Below, piece after piece: positions 39,607 to 47,724 of a stretch of 64,000 nt of DNA. Under the pieces are notes generated by a model, which did not search any database, was not told the DNA's origin, and saw only the letters and a list, made by a program, of their open reading frames with translations. The position numbers and the translations under genes are program-made. Source of the stretch: CAWFQB01 sp965277875. Its GTDB lineage: Bacteria > Armatimonadota > Chthonomonadetes > Chthonomonadales > Chthonomonadaceae. Position 1 is the first letter of the stretch; each line of letters begins with the position of its first letter. The DNA lies in assembly GCA_965277875.1 (NCBI GenBank), contig CBDIDV010000002.1:3844001-3908000 (forward strand). The letters are read 5' to 3'.

Positions 39607-41736
39607 CTATGCCTTGACGGGCTGCTTGCCGCTGGTCTTGGCGGAAATTTCCTCGGCCACGTTGCGCGGAACCTCGGCGTAGTGCGAGGGCGTCATGGCG
39701 AATGAGGCCCGGCCCTGCGTAAACCCGCGCAGGTCGTTGACGTAGCCGAACATCTCGCTTAGGGGACACTGGGCGCGGACGACCTGCTTGCCGCCCGGCT
39801 CCGGCTCCATGCCTTCGACGTGTCCGCGACGGCGGTTGATGTCGCCGATAACGTCGCCCATGTTGCCTTCGGGCGTCGTCACTTCAATCGCCATGATCGG
39901 CTCTTTCAGGTACGAGCGGCCCTTGCGCAGCGCTTCCTTGCAGGTCTGGTTGGCGGCGACCTTGAACGCGATCTCGCTTGAGTCAACGTCATGGTAGCTG
40001 CCGTCCGTCACGGCGACCTGGATGTCAACGACCGGGAACCCGGCGATGACGCCCGCTTCCAGCGCTTCCTTGACGCCCTTTTCGATGGCCGGCACGAACT
40101 CCTTGGGAATGGAGCCGCCCGTCAGCTTATTGACGAACTTGTAGCCCTGTCCCGCTTCCAGGGGCGTCACTTCCAGTTCGCAGTCGCCGTACTGACCGGA
40201 ACCGCCCGTCTGCCGCTTGAAGGGAACGCGGGCGAGGGCAATCTGATGGATCGTCTCGCGATACGCCACCTGCGGCGCGCCGAAGTTGGCCTCGACGCCA
40301 TACGTGCGCTTCAGGATGTCTACCTTGATGTCAAGGTGAAGTTCGCCCATGCCCGACAGGATCGTCTGCGCGGTTTCCGGGTCGGTCGCCACGCGGAAGG
40401 TCGGGTCCTCGTTCGCCAGTTTTACAAGGGCCGTGGAGAGTTTGTCCTGGTCGGACTTGGTCTTCGGCTCGATGGCGATAGAGATGACCGGGTCGGGGAA
40501 CGAGATGTTCTCCAGCAGCACGGGCTTCTTGTCGTCGCACAGCGTGTCGCCCGTCTTGGTGTCCTTCAGGCCCACGATGGCGGCGATGTCACCCGCGTAT
40601 ACCTCGCTCACGTCCTCGCGGGTGTTGGCGTGCATACGTACCAGACGCCCGATGCGCTCCTTGCGGTCGCGCGTGGCGTTCAGCACGGTCATGCCCGTGG
40701 ACAGCGTGCCGCTGTACACGCGGAAGAAGGTCAGCAGGCCGTACTGATCCTGCGCGATCTTAAAGGCGAGCGCGCTGAACGGCTCGCTGTCGGACGGCTG
40801 GCGGTTTTCCACCTCGCCCGTGTCCGGGTTGGTTCCCGGAATGGCGTCCACGTCGAGCGGCGACGGCAGATAGTAGATGACCGCGTCGAGCAGGGGCTGT
40901 ACGCCCTTGTTCTTGTAGGCCGATCCACACACGACCGGCATTACCGTACCGGCAATGGTTCCCATGCGAAGCGCGATGCGGATCTCGTCTACCGAAATCG
41001 GCTGGCCTTCCAGGTATTTTTCAATCAGCGATTCGTCGCTTTCGGCAGCGGCCTCAATCAGCTTGGTATGGTACTCGTTCGCCATATCCACCATATCGGC
41101 GGGAATGTCGGTCTCGTCGAACGTCTGGCCCTGATCGTCGTGGTAGCGGATAGCTCTCATAGTGACCAGGTCAACCACGCCCTCGAACTCGGCTTCCGCG
41201 CCGATAGGCAGTTGGATTGGAACCGCGTTCGCGCCCAGTCGCTCGCGCATCTTGTCCACGACGGTGTAAAAGTTTGCGCCCATGCGATCCATCTTGTTGA
41301 CGAACGCGATGCGCGGAACCTTGTACTTGTTGGCCTGCCGCCACACGGTCTCGGACTGCGGCTGTACGCCGCCGACCGCGCAGAACACGGCAACAACGCC
41401 GTCGAGGACACGCATGGAGCGCTCCACTTCGACGGTAAAGTCTACGTGGCCGGGCGTATCAATGATGTTGATGCGATGCGACTGCTCGCGGGCGTTCGTG
41501 GCCGGGTCCGTATTCAGGCCCCAGAAACAGGTGGTAGCTGCCGAGGTAATCGTGATGCCGCGCTCCTGCTCCTGCGTCATCCAGTCCATCGTTGCCGCGC
41601 CCTCATGCACTTCGCCGATGCGGTGCGTGCGGCCCGTGTAGAACAGGATGCGTTCGGTACAGGTGGTTTTGCCGGCGTCAATGTGGGCGGCAATGCCGAT
41701 GTTACGTGTTTTGTCGAGAGGTAGTTGTCGTGCCAT
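39607..41736 (-). CDS. fusA: Translation elongation factor G
   Basis: A 709-residue EF-G, the GTPase that drives ribosomal translocation. The G-motifs are AHIDAGKTT (P-loop), the ERGITITSAAT switch I, DTPGHVDF and NKMD. Domains II-V follow with normal length, ending in FAMTPSHYAEVP. It is a single-gene transcription unit: a terminator follows it, and rpsG lies 484 nt upstream with its own terminator. In most genomes it follows rpsG directly. Confidence 0.98.
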   Translation of the reverse strand: MARQLPLDKTRNIGIAAHIDAGKTTCTERILFYTGRTHRIGEVHEGAATMDWMTQEQERGITITSAATTCFWGLNTDPATNAREQSHRINIIDTPGHVDFTVEVERSMRVLDGVVAVFCAVGGVQPQSETVWRQANKYKVPRIAFVNKMDRMGANFYTVVDKMRERLGANAVPIQLPIGAEAEFEGVVDLVTMRAIRYHDDQGQTFDETDIPADMVDMANEYHTKLIEAAAESDESLIEKYLEGQPISVDEIRIALRMGTIAGTVMPVVCGSAYKNKGVQPLLDAVIYYLPSPLDVDAIPGTNPDTGEVENRQPSDSEPFSALAFKIAQDQYGLLTFFRVYSGTLSTGMTVLNATRDRKERIGRLVRMHANTREDVSEVYAGDIAAIVGLKDTKTGDTLCDDKKPVLLENISFPDPVISIAIEPKTKSDQDKLSTALVKLANEDPTFRVATDPETAQTILSGMGELHLDIKVDILKRTYGVEANFGAPQVAYRETIHQIALARVPFKRQTGGSGQYGDCELEVTPLEAGQGYKFVNKLTGGSIPKEFVPAIEKGVKEALEAGVIAGFPVVDIQVAVTDGSYHDVDSSEIAFKVAANQTCKEALRKGRSYLKEPIMAIEVTTPEGNMGDVIGDINRRRGHVEGMEPEPGGKQVVRAQCPLSEMFGYVNDLRGFTQGRASFAMTPSHYAEVPRNVAEEISAKTSGKQPVKA

Positions 41737-42220
41737 ATTGGTTTGCTCGTCTCATATCCTCGCCTGCTCGATCATCATCTATTACTGTTTTGATAATGGG
41801 AATACAGGCGAAACGTGGATCACTCCGAAGATTTCATGCGTGTGCGCGGCGCGTTCCTGTCACAAAAACGCTTTCCAAACGCAGCCCGTCATGCAGATGA
41901 AAATACAGGATGTTCGTGCCAATCGCGCGATGCAGGCCGCGATGCGGTGCGCCGACCTTTGGGGCCAGACGCCTGCCGCCGATTGGCCTACCGAAGACAC
42001 CCCGTTCTGCAGCGAATGGAGCGCCTTGCCGCGCGGCCTCTTGCTCTATTATACAACATGAAATCCTCCTCGTGCCGGACGAACGCAGGCGAAACTTCAA
42101 CCTTAACAGAACCTTAAAACTTCAAACCTGCCGACACACAAAAAGAAAGACAGGATTGTCTTCCTTTTTGTTGCGCTTTCCGGCGTACATCCAGAAAACA
42201 TATTGGTTTGTGAATACGGC
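41737..42220. other. Intergenic region between rpsG and fusA
   Basis: A 484-nt gap with the rpsG terminator at 42139-42170 and presumably the fusA promoter. A 56-codon rightward frame (41891-42061) has fair codon bias but no ribosome site; I do not call it. Confidence 0.5.
42139..42170 (-). terminator. Intrinsic terminator after rpsG
   Basis: On the minus strand a 13-bp stem (AAAAAGGAAGAC and near complement) with a 6-nt loop runs into CTTTTTG. It is located about 50 nt after the rpsG stop. Confidence 0.75.
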
Positions 42221-42691
42221 TTAGAACCGATAATGCGCAAACGCTTTATTGGCGTCGGCCATGCGATGCACGTCTTCCTTTTTCTTGACCGACGCGCCGG
42301 TTCCGTTCGCGGCATCCAGCAGTTCGCCGGTCAGCTTTTCGGCCATCGTGCGGCCCGCGCGCTTGCGGCTGTTGGTAACGAGCCAGCGCAGGGCGAGCGC
42401 GTAGCGGCGTTCCGGGCGCACATCGGTCGGAACCTGGTACGTGGAACCGCCGACGCGGCGGGGGCGCACTTCCAATACGGGCGCGACATTGCGGATCGCG
42501 GCCTCGAAGATTTCGATGCCGGGGCGCTTGGCGCGCAGTTCGCACTGCTCCAGGGCGGTGTAGAAGATCTTTTCGGCAATGCTCTTCTTGCCGTCAACCA
42601 TCATGCGGTTGATGAAGCGCTGGGCCAGAATGTTTCCGTACACGGGGTCGGGCGTAATCGCGCGCAGCGTGTTTTTACTTTTTCGCGGCAT
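42221..42691 (-). CDS. rpsG: 30S ribosomal protein S7
   Basis: A 156-residue S7, the primary binding protein of the 30S head. PDPVYGNILAQRFINRMMVDG, EIFEAAIRNVAPVLEVRPRRVGG and RWLVTNSRKRAGRTMAEKL are canonical. The length is normal. It follows rpsL with a 96-nt spacer that contains a GGAGAAA-type inverted array; a terminator follows. Confidence 0.97.
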   Translation of the reverse strand: MPRKSKNTLRAITPDPVYGNILAQRFINRMMVDGKKSIAEKIFYTALEQCELRAKRPGIEIFEAAIRNVAPVLEVRPRRVGGSTYQVPTDVRPERRYALALRWLVTNSRKRAGRTMAEKLTGELLDAANGTGASVKKKEDVHRMADANKAFAHYRF

Positions 42692-42707
42692 GAATTATCT
42701 CCTTCGG

Positions 42708-42782
42708 AGAGGAGAAAGGAAAAGGGAGAAAGGAGAAAGTAACGCGGCAGGCGCTTTTCCCTTTTTCCTTTTCCCTTTCCCC
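42708..42782. repeat. GGAGAAA heptamer inverted array, rpsL-rpsG spacer
   Basis: A purine arm at 42708-42743 (GGAGAAA, GGAAAAG, GGAGAAA, GGAGAAA) faces a pyrimidine arm at 42751-42782. It is a third copy of the arrays in the rplX-rplE and rpsC-rplP spacers. Confidence 0.85.
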
Positions 42783-42787
42783 GGCTC

Positions 42788-43159
42788 TTACTTGGGTTTC
42801 TTGGTTCCGTACTTGGAACGGCTGGATTTGCGGTCGCGGGTCGGTCCCGTGTCAAGCGTACCGCGAATAATATGGTAGCGGACGCCAGGCAGATCCTTGA
42901 CACGACCGCCCCGGATCATCACGACGCTGTGTTCCTGCAGGTTGTGGCCAATGCCCGGAATGTAGGCCGTCACTTCGGTCTTGTTGGTCAGGCGGACGCG
43001 GGCGATCTTGCGCAGAGCGGAGTTCGGCTTCTTGGGCGACACGGTACGCACAAGCAGGCACACGCCGCGCAGTTGGGGGTTGCCCTTGAGCGCGGGAGCC
43101 TTCGTCTTCTTAATCACGCGCTTGCGGCCCTTGCGGACCAGCTGATTGATGGTAGGCAT
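42788..43159 (-). CDS. rpsL: 30S ribosomal protein S12
   Basis: A 123-residue S12, an accuracy centre protein. PTINQLVRKGRKRVIKKTKAP, SPKKPNSALRKIARVRLTN and GRVKDLPGVRYHIIRG are canonical; both Lys positions tied to streptomycin sensitivity (PKKPNS and VKDLP) are wild type. It is the first gene of the leftward str operon. The promoter should be within 43160-43310; no clear -35/-10 was selected. Confidence 0.98.
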   Translation of the reverse strand: MPTINQLVRKGRKRVIKKTKAPALKGNPQLRGVCLLVRTVSPKKPNSALRKIARVRLTNKTEVTAYIPGIGHNLQEHSVVMIRGGRVKDLPGVRYHIIRGTLDTGPTRDRKSSRSKYGTKKPK

Positions 43160-43311
43160 ACGAAACCAATCCCCTTTATACAGGTTTACAGGACAATCGC
43201 CGCCGCGTGATGGCGGAATGGCTTTGTCCTTATTTATGGGACATTATGAGAACAGCACTGTAGAAATCATGAAAATCCGCGCCGCGCCAAACCAGGGCGA
43301 CAACAGACAGC

Positions 43312-43340
43312 AAAAAGCCCCTTGCAGGCGGCGCAGGGGC
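43312..43340 (-). terminator. Terminator downstream of CocE hydrolase gene
   Basis: On the minus strand GCCCC...GGGGC stems run into CTTTTTG. It lies about 215 nt after the hydrolase stop and separates it from the rpsL promoter. Confidence 0.65.
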
Positions 43341-43510
43341 GGAACGACAGAAGACATAGCTGCTGATCCGAAAATACGATCTGGCTGCTGAGTAACCGTT
43401 AAGAAAGGCCGTTCGCCTCGTGTGGCTGCCCCCTCGCGTGGATGTGTTTCTGTGCGCCCGCGTCAAAGCTTCCGCTTTGACTTTTGCAAACCCTTACAGT
43501 GTACTCCACA

Positions 43511-43537
43511 GTGCCGCCCGTTGTCAACGGGCGGCAC
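43511..43537. terminator. GC-rich hairpin after hydrolase stop
   Basis: A perfect 12-bp stem (GTGCCGCCCGTT and complement) with a 3-nt loop, 18 nt after the hydrolase stop. It has no T-run, so a transcript-end protecting stem is as likely as a terminator. Confidence 0.55.
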
Positions 43538-43554
43538 ACAATTTCCGGCGCAGA

Positions 43555-45555
43555 CTATTTTGGATTGGGCATCAGGTACGTTTCCGCTACGGGCAGGGGG
43601 GCGGGCAGCGTCGTCAGGCGCGGCAGTAGGATGCGGGACGCCTGGGCAGGAGTGTGGTAAAGGCGGTGCGTAGCGGATTTGAAATCACTTGCGTCGGCAT
43701 GATAGATGTCCACGAACGTCTGGGGGTTGCGATCCACGAGCGGGAACCAGCTGCTTTGCACCTGCACCATGATGCGATGCCCTTTTTTGAAGGTGTGGCA
43801 CACGTCGCGCAGTTCATACGCAACGCGTGTTATTTTGCCTGACGGCATGGCGCTCGGCTTGCTGTAACTGTCCCGGTAGCGGGCGCGCATGATCTCGGCC
43901 CGTACCAGGCGCTGATAGCCGCCCATCTTGATTTTGTCGTTCGACGCGTCCGGGGCATCCGGTGCGTCATCGGGCAGCACATCTATGACTTTGGTAACAA
44001 AATCGGCGTCTGTGCCGGTCGTGGACACAAACAGGTCGGCCTTGATCGGCCCCGCGATGGTGACGTCTTCGGACAACGGCGGCGTCTGGTACGTCATCAC
44101 GTCAGGCCGTGCGGACGCGAAGCGCTGATCGTCGTTCAAATACTCGTTCTTGCGGCGTCCGCGCACCTCGCCGATGTAGGGAACCGGGTTGGCCGGGTCG
44201 CTTGTCCACGCGTCGAACGCTTTGTCTGTTGTGCCGGTCGGCGCGGTCGGCGCGAGAACGTGGTCGGCGTTCATATACAGCGACATACTGGTAATGTTCT
44301 GCGGCGGCCACTGCGCGAACGTGAGCCACTGGTTCGCGCCCGTCAGAAACACGGTTGCGCGGGGCTGTGCCGCGCTCTTTGTCATGCTGCTATTCGCCGC
44401 TGCGTTCGTACTCTTGTCTAAGCTGTCGTCCAGCAAATAGTGGTTGAAGAAGGGGAGCAGGATGTTGTCACGGTAGAACGCGCCGGTCTTCTGGCCGAAC
44501 GCCTCGTCGCCGAAGCGGTCAAAGTCGCCATTTCCCCAGCCGCCGTGCGGCCACGGCCCCATGACAAGGCTGTCGGGCGCGTCCGGGCTTGTTTTCTCCA
44601 CGGCCTTGCTGACGGCAAACGGGCCGTACAGGTCTTCGGCATCGTACCAGCCGCCCACCGTCAGCACAGCGCAATGCACGTTCTTGATGTGCGGCGGCAG
44701 GGCGCGGGCCTGCCACCAGGCGTCGTAGTTGGGATGCTCGGTCAGTTCGTTCCAGTAGGCGATTTTGTTGTGAAAGTAATTGAGGTTGACGTTTTTGATC
44801 GGCCCCAGGTCGAGATAGAATTTGTAGGCGTCGGTCGGGTTGTAGGGGATGAATTGCTCGGACTTTGTCGTCGGGCCGGTCTGGTCGGGGCCGAAGAAGG
44901 TCAGGAACGAAAAGCAGTCCATCAGGAACAGCGCGCCGTTGTGGTGGTCGTCGTCGCCGATGAACCAGTCGGATACGGGCGCTTCGGGCGACACGGCTTT
45001 GAGGGCCGGATGCGTGTTGATCGCGCCCGCCGCCGCGTAAAAACCGGGGTACGAGATGCCCCAGATGCCCACGCGTCCGTTGTTGTTGGGTACGCACTTG
45101 ACCAGCCAGTCTACGGTATCGTAGGTGTCCGTGCTTTCGTCAACCGCGCCCTTGCCTCTGCGGTCGGCGTCGTTGGGCCGCACGTCCACGAACTTGCCCT
45201 CGCTCAGAAAGCGTCCGCGCACGTCCTGGCGCACGACGATGTAGCCGGCCTGCATGAATTTCAGGTCGGTTCCACGCGGCGTAAAGTAGCTGCCTGCGCC
45301 ATACGGCCCGCTGGAATACGGTGTGCGCGTCATGATGATGGGATGCTTGCGCGTTGCGTCTTTGGGCGTGTAAATGGCCGTAAACAGCCGCAGCCCATCA
45401 CGCATCGGGATCATCATTTCCGATTTGGTATAGGTTTCCTGAACATTGAAGGCGGGCGGCGCGGGGGCTTGCTGCGCTCGAACCCCGCCGCACAACGCCA
45501 CAACAGACAATAAAGCCAGCAGAAACGGCGAACGCCGCCCGGTAATACTACGCAT
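43555..45555 (-). CDS. CocE/NonD family hydrolase (X-Pro dipeptidyl-peptidase-like)
   Basis: A 666-residue exported alpha/beta hydrolase. A signal peptide (SPFLLALLSVVALCGGVRA) precedes the catalytic domain; the Ser nucleophile is in GISYPG, an acidic residue follows in GGWYDAED, and a His is in GPWPHGGWG. The C-terminal 220 residues form the jelly-roll domain of the X-Pro dipeptidyl-peptidase C-terminal type (FVSTTGTDADFVTKVIDVLPD). The ATG at 45555 has GGAAAG 7-9 nt upstream. Relatives hydrolyse esters or peptides such as cocaine or glutaryl-7-ACA; the natural substrate is unknown. Confidence 0.92.
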   Translation of the reverse strand: MRSITGRRSPFLLALLSVVALCGGVRAQQAPAPPAFNVQETYTKSEMMIPMRDGLRLFTAIYTPKDATRKHPIIMTRTPYSSGPYGAGSYFTPRGTDLKFMQAGYIVVRQDVRGRFLSEGKFVDVRPNDADRRGKGAVDESTDTYDTVDWLVKCVPNNNGRVGIWGISYPGFYAAAGAINTHPALKAVSPEAPVSDWFIGDDDHHNGALFLMDCFSFLTFFGPDQTGPTTKSEQFIPYNPTDAYKFYLDLGPIKNVNLNYFHNKIAYWNELTEHPNYDAWWQARALPPHIKNVHCAVLTVGGWYDAEDLYGPFAVSKAVEKTSPDAPDSLVMGPWPHGGWGNGDFDRFGDEAFGQKTGAFYRDNILLPFFNHYLLDDSLDKSTNAAANSSMTKSAAQPRATVFLTGANQWLTFAQWPPQNITSMSLYMNADHVLAPTAPTGTTDKAFDAWTSDPANPVPYIGEVRGRRKNEYLNDDQRFASARPDVMTYQTPPLSEDVTIAGPIKADLFVSTTGTDADFVTKVIDVLPDDAPDAPDASNDKIKMGGYQRLVRAEIMRARYRDSYSKPSAMPSGKITRVAYELRDVCHTFKKGHRIMVQVQSSWFPLVDRNPQTFVDIYHADASDFKSATHRLYHTPAQASRILLPRLTTLPAPLPVAETYLMPNPK

Positions 45556-45602
45556 CTTTATTCTTTCCACCATGTATATTTTTTCACGCCGCTTTAGTGT
45601 TT

Positions 45603-45932
45603 TTACTCTTCATCTTCCGGGGCAAAGATGCCATGTAGATCTCGCGCACCATGCAGGACGCGAATAATCTCGATATAGTCTTCGTCCGGTTGATAGAAGA
45701 TGAGATACTTGCGGAATCCAGGAACGGGCCACATACGCATTCCTGCGTAGATTGGGTTGTTGTAGTCACGCGGAACGCCCAGCCCCGGCATCTCTGCAAG
45801 ACGCTTGTATGCGGCCTCTGTCGCCGCGATGAACCTATCGGAGGCGTTAAGGTTTGTGCTTTCAGCGATGTAATAGGCGTTGTCAAGCACATCTGCCCTT
45901 GCGCCGGGGGAGCGAACAATCATCAGGCTCAT
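45603..45932 (-). CDS. ParE/RelE-type toxin
   Basis: A 109-residue RelE/ParE superfamily protein. After the N-terminal strand come GARADVLDNAYYIAESTNL, a helix with ATEAAYKRLAEMPGLG, and the C-terminal strands YLIFYQPDEDYIEIIRVLHGARD. Such toxins inhibit gyrase (ParE) or cut ribosome-bound mRNA (RelE); this one has more the ParE pattern. The ATG at 45932 lies inside the 3' end of the antitoxin gene, with AAAAGAG 8 nt upstream; the genes overlap by 50 nt. It is a type II toxin-antitoxin pair. Confidence 0.85.
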   Translation of the reverse strand: MSLMIVRSPGARADVLDNAYYIAESTNLNASDRFIAATEAAYKRLAEMPGLGVPRDYNNPIYAGMRMWPVPGFRKYLIFYQPDEDYIEIIRVLHGARDLHGIFAPEDEE

Positions 45933-46230
45933 ATGTTCTGCTCTTTTTAGCAAGACGTTCGCGTACCTCACGGCGTATGTCAATCCATTCCTGATCCGTT
46001 ACCGGGTGTTTGGGGGAGTTGATGCCTTCAAGTAAAAGTTCCTCCAAGTGCGCCCTGTCGCGTATGGTGTTAGGAGGATCAGGAAGGCTGTCGCTTAAAT
46101 CCTCTTCCTCACCTTCTGCTATGGGCGCGGGATCGACGATCAGCTTCAGTTTGCTGCCCGCGAACGCGCCATTTTGCAGCAGTTTCGCGATGTCTTCTGT
46201 CGTCCCCTCGAATATCTGGAGTTCCGCCAT
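45883..46230 (-). CDS. Putative antitoxin of ParE-type toxin
   Basis: A 115-residue acidic protein encoded directly upstream of and overlapping the toxin. Residues about 1-50 are beta-like (MAELQIFEGTTEDI, KLKLIVDPAP); the C-terminal part is helical (AHLEELLLEGINSPK, WIDIRREVRERLAKKS). The helix after about residue 80 probably wraps the toxin. No known DNA-binding motif is plain. It does not look like a standard ParD or RelB family. Function is inferred from position and overlap. Confidence 0.75.
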   Translation of the reverse strand: MAELQIFEGTTEDIAKLLQNGAFAGSKLKLIVDPAPIAEGEEEDLSDSLPDPPNTIRDRAHLEELLLEGINSPKHPVTDQEWIDIRREVRERLAKKSRTYEPDDCSLPRRKGRCA

Positions 46231-46405
46231 TATTTTTGCTTCCTTGTCTTTCTATTTCCAGCAGACCTGGCACGTTGTTTTTGATCTGTCATTATAGCAG
46301 AAGTAGACGCGTTACGGCCAAAGGCTATATGGTTGGTTTCAACAACGCTTCCCTGCGTTCGCTTCCTTCCACTTTAGCCTGCCGCTTCAGTCTACCAAAT
46401 GGTTT

Positions 46406-47569
46406 TCAGGAGTAGATACGGCCTTTCCAGGCGACATGGGATTTACGCAGCGTCTTCCACAGGGACGCCCATTGGATGGTGACAAGGGCCGCAATCGAAA
46501 GCGGGTGCAGCCATACGCTGCCGCCATGCCCGAACCGTCGCGCCTGCAAAACGCGTATCAGCGCGATCAAGGCCACCTGAACCGCGCACAGCCAGCACCA
46601 TGCCGCGAAGCCTCGTCCCACCATCAGACCTTCAATGCCCCACGCCAGCCACACAAACGGCAATAGAAACAGCCCTATTTGCAGGCTGCTCATCACGACC
46701 AGGGGGCCGATTCCGCCCAGCCCCTCGTAGGCGTTGCGCGTGAAGCCGTTCCAGACCGCAAGCCCGCCCTCGTACATGTGGCACGAAATCAGGCTGCTCA
46801 GATCGCACAAGCGCACAGATCGCCCCGACGCCTTGACGCGCCGCGCAAGCTGCAAACCGTCGTGGAAGGAGTGCGGTATGCTGCCATGCCCGCCGACCGC
46901 CTGGTACGCTTCCGAGGAAAACAACTCGAACTGCCCGCACGCGGCGACAAGCTGCGCGAACTTGCTTTCCCAGACCATGCGCACGGGCAAAAACGTAATA
47001 ATCAAAAAGTGCAGCATAGGCAGCACGACGCGCTCCCAGAAGGTATGCGTTTCCTGGTAGGGGAACGTGCTGACCATGCCCGCGTTCGTGGTTTGCGCGT
47101 GGGCGAGCGCGGCGGGCAGCAGGGCAGCCTGCGAGCGCGTGTCGGCGTCCAGAAACAGCAGCCAGTCCGCGCCCCGTTCCAGGGCCGCGTCACCCAACTG
47201 ATGGCACGCCCACACCTTGCCCGCCCAGCCCGGCTCGATAGGCTTGCCGCGCAGCAGGGTCACGCGGGCGTCATGGGCGGCGATGTCAGCGACAATCGTG
47301 TCCGTGCCGTCGTCCGAGCCGTCGTCCAAGACGAGAAACGTGAGACTGAGCGGACAGGGCGGGTCGGCAGACGCGAGCAGGCCGCGCAGACAGTCGCCGA
47401 TGTTCGCGGCCTCGTTGCGGGCGGGAATCAATACGAACAGGCGTTCCTCGGGACGAGGCGGCACGGCATCGGGCGCAAGCGGCGCATAATCGCGCAAATT
47501 ACGAACCACAAGCCCGGCGAAGTTCAGCAGCAATAGTGTGACAATGATCTGGTAGATAAGCATATTCAA
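46406..47569 (-). CDS. Membrane glycosyltransferase family 2 (CrtQ/HpnB-like)
   Basis: A 387-residue integral membrane GT2 enzyme. One N-terminal membrane helix (about 5-22) is followed by the GT-A domain: VLIPARNEAANIGDCLRGLL, VLDDGSDDGT and FLDADT (DXD-type metal site), then the acceptor segment GGHGSIPHSFHDGLQLARRV. Three or four C-terminal membrane helices occur (about 285-345). This order fits the CrtQ/hopene-associated HpnB type, which glycosylates carotenoids or hopanoid-like lipids. No carotenoid or hopanoid genes are adjacent. An alternative start at 47563 is possible. Confidence 0.85.
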   Translation of the reverse strand: MNMLIYQIIVTLLLLNFAGLVVRNLRDYAPLAPDAVPPRPEERLFVLIPARNEAANIGDCLRGLLASADPPCPLSLTFLVLDDGSDDGTDTIVADIAAHDARVTLLRGKPIEPGWAGKVWACHQLGDAALERGADWLLFLDADTRSQAALLPAALAHAQTTNAGMVSTFPYQETHTFWERVVLPMLHFLIITFLPVRMVWESKFAQLVAACGQFELFSSEAYQAVGGHGSIPHSFHDGLQLARRVKASGRSVRLCDLSSLISCHMYEGGLAVWNGFTRNAYEGLGGIGPLVVMSSLQIGLFLLPFVWLAWGIEGLMVGRGFAAWCWLCAVQVALIALIRVLQARRFGHGGSVWLHPLSIAALVTIQWASLWKTLRKSHVAWKGRIYS

Positions 47570-47574
47570 TCCAG

Positions 47575-47724
47575 AGACAGGATTAACAGGATTTTCAAGA
47601 TTTACAGGATTTCACGAAGCGAGTTTAGATGCTTGTGGTGTGAGTTTGAGCGGCGGTGAGCAGGCACAGTTCTTGTACGTTTATCCTAATCCTGTCAATC
47701 CTGAAAATCCTGTTAATCCTGTCT
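47575..47724. repeat. Inverted array of 9-bp CAGGATTNN units
   Basis: Arms at 47575-47611 and 47688-47724 (37 bp, about three mismatches) are built of 9-bp units CAGGATTAA, CAGGATTTT, CAAGATTTA. It fills the gap between the M42 peptidase and the glycosyltransferase. The element at 7352-7461 has a similar plan. Confidence 0.85.

Larger units (their letters stand above)
43160..43554. other. Intergenic region upstream of rpsL
   Basis: A 395-nt gap between the CocE hydrolase and rpsL, both leftward. It contains two hairpins (43312-43340 and 43511-43537) and, nearer rpsL, the expected ribosomal promoter. No gene is seen. Confidence 0.55.

Noticed and set aside
39991..41724. 577-codon open frame opposite fusA
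   Set aside because: It is the antisense shadow of fusA in GC-rich DNA; the protein is Arg/His/Val-rich without family features.
41891..42061. 56-codon frame in the rpsG-fusA gap
   Set aside because: Codon use is fair, but there is no ribosome site or family match.
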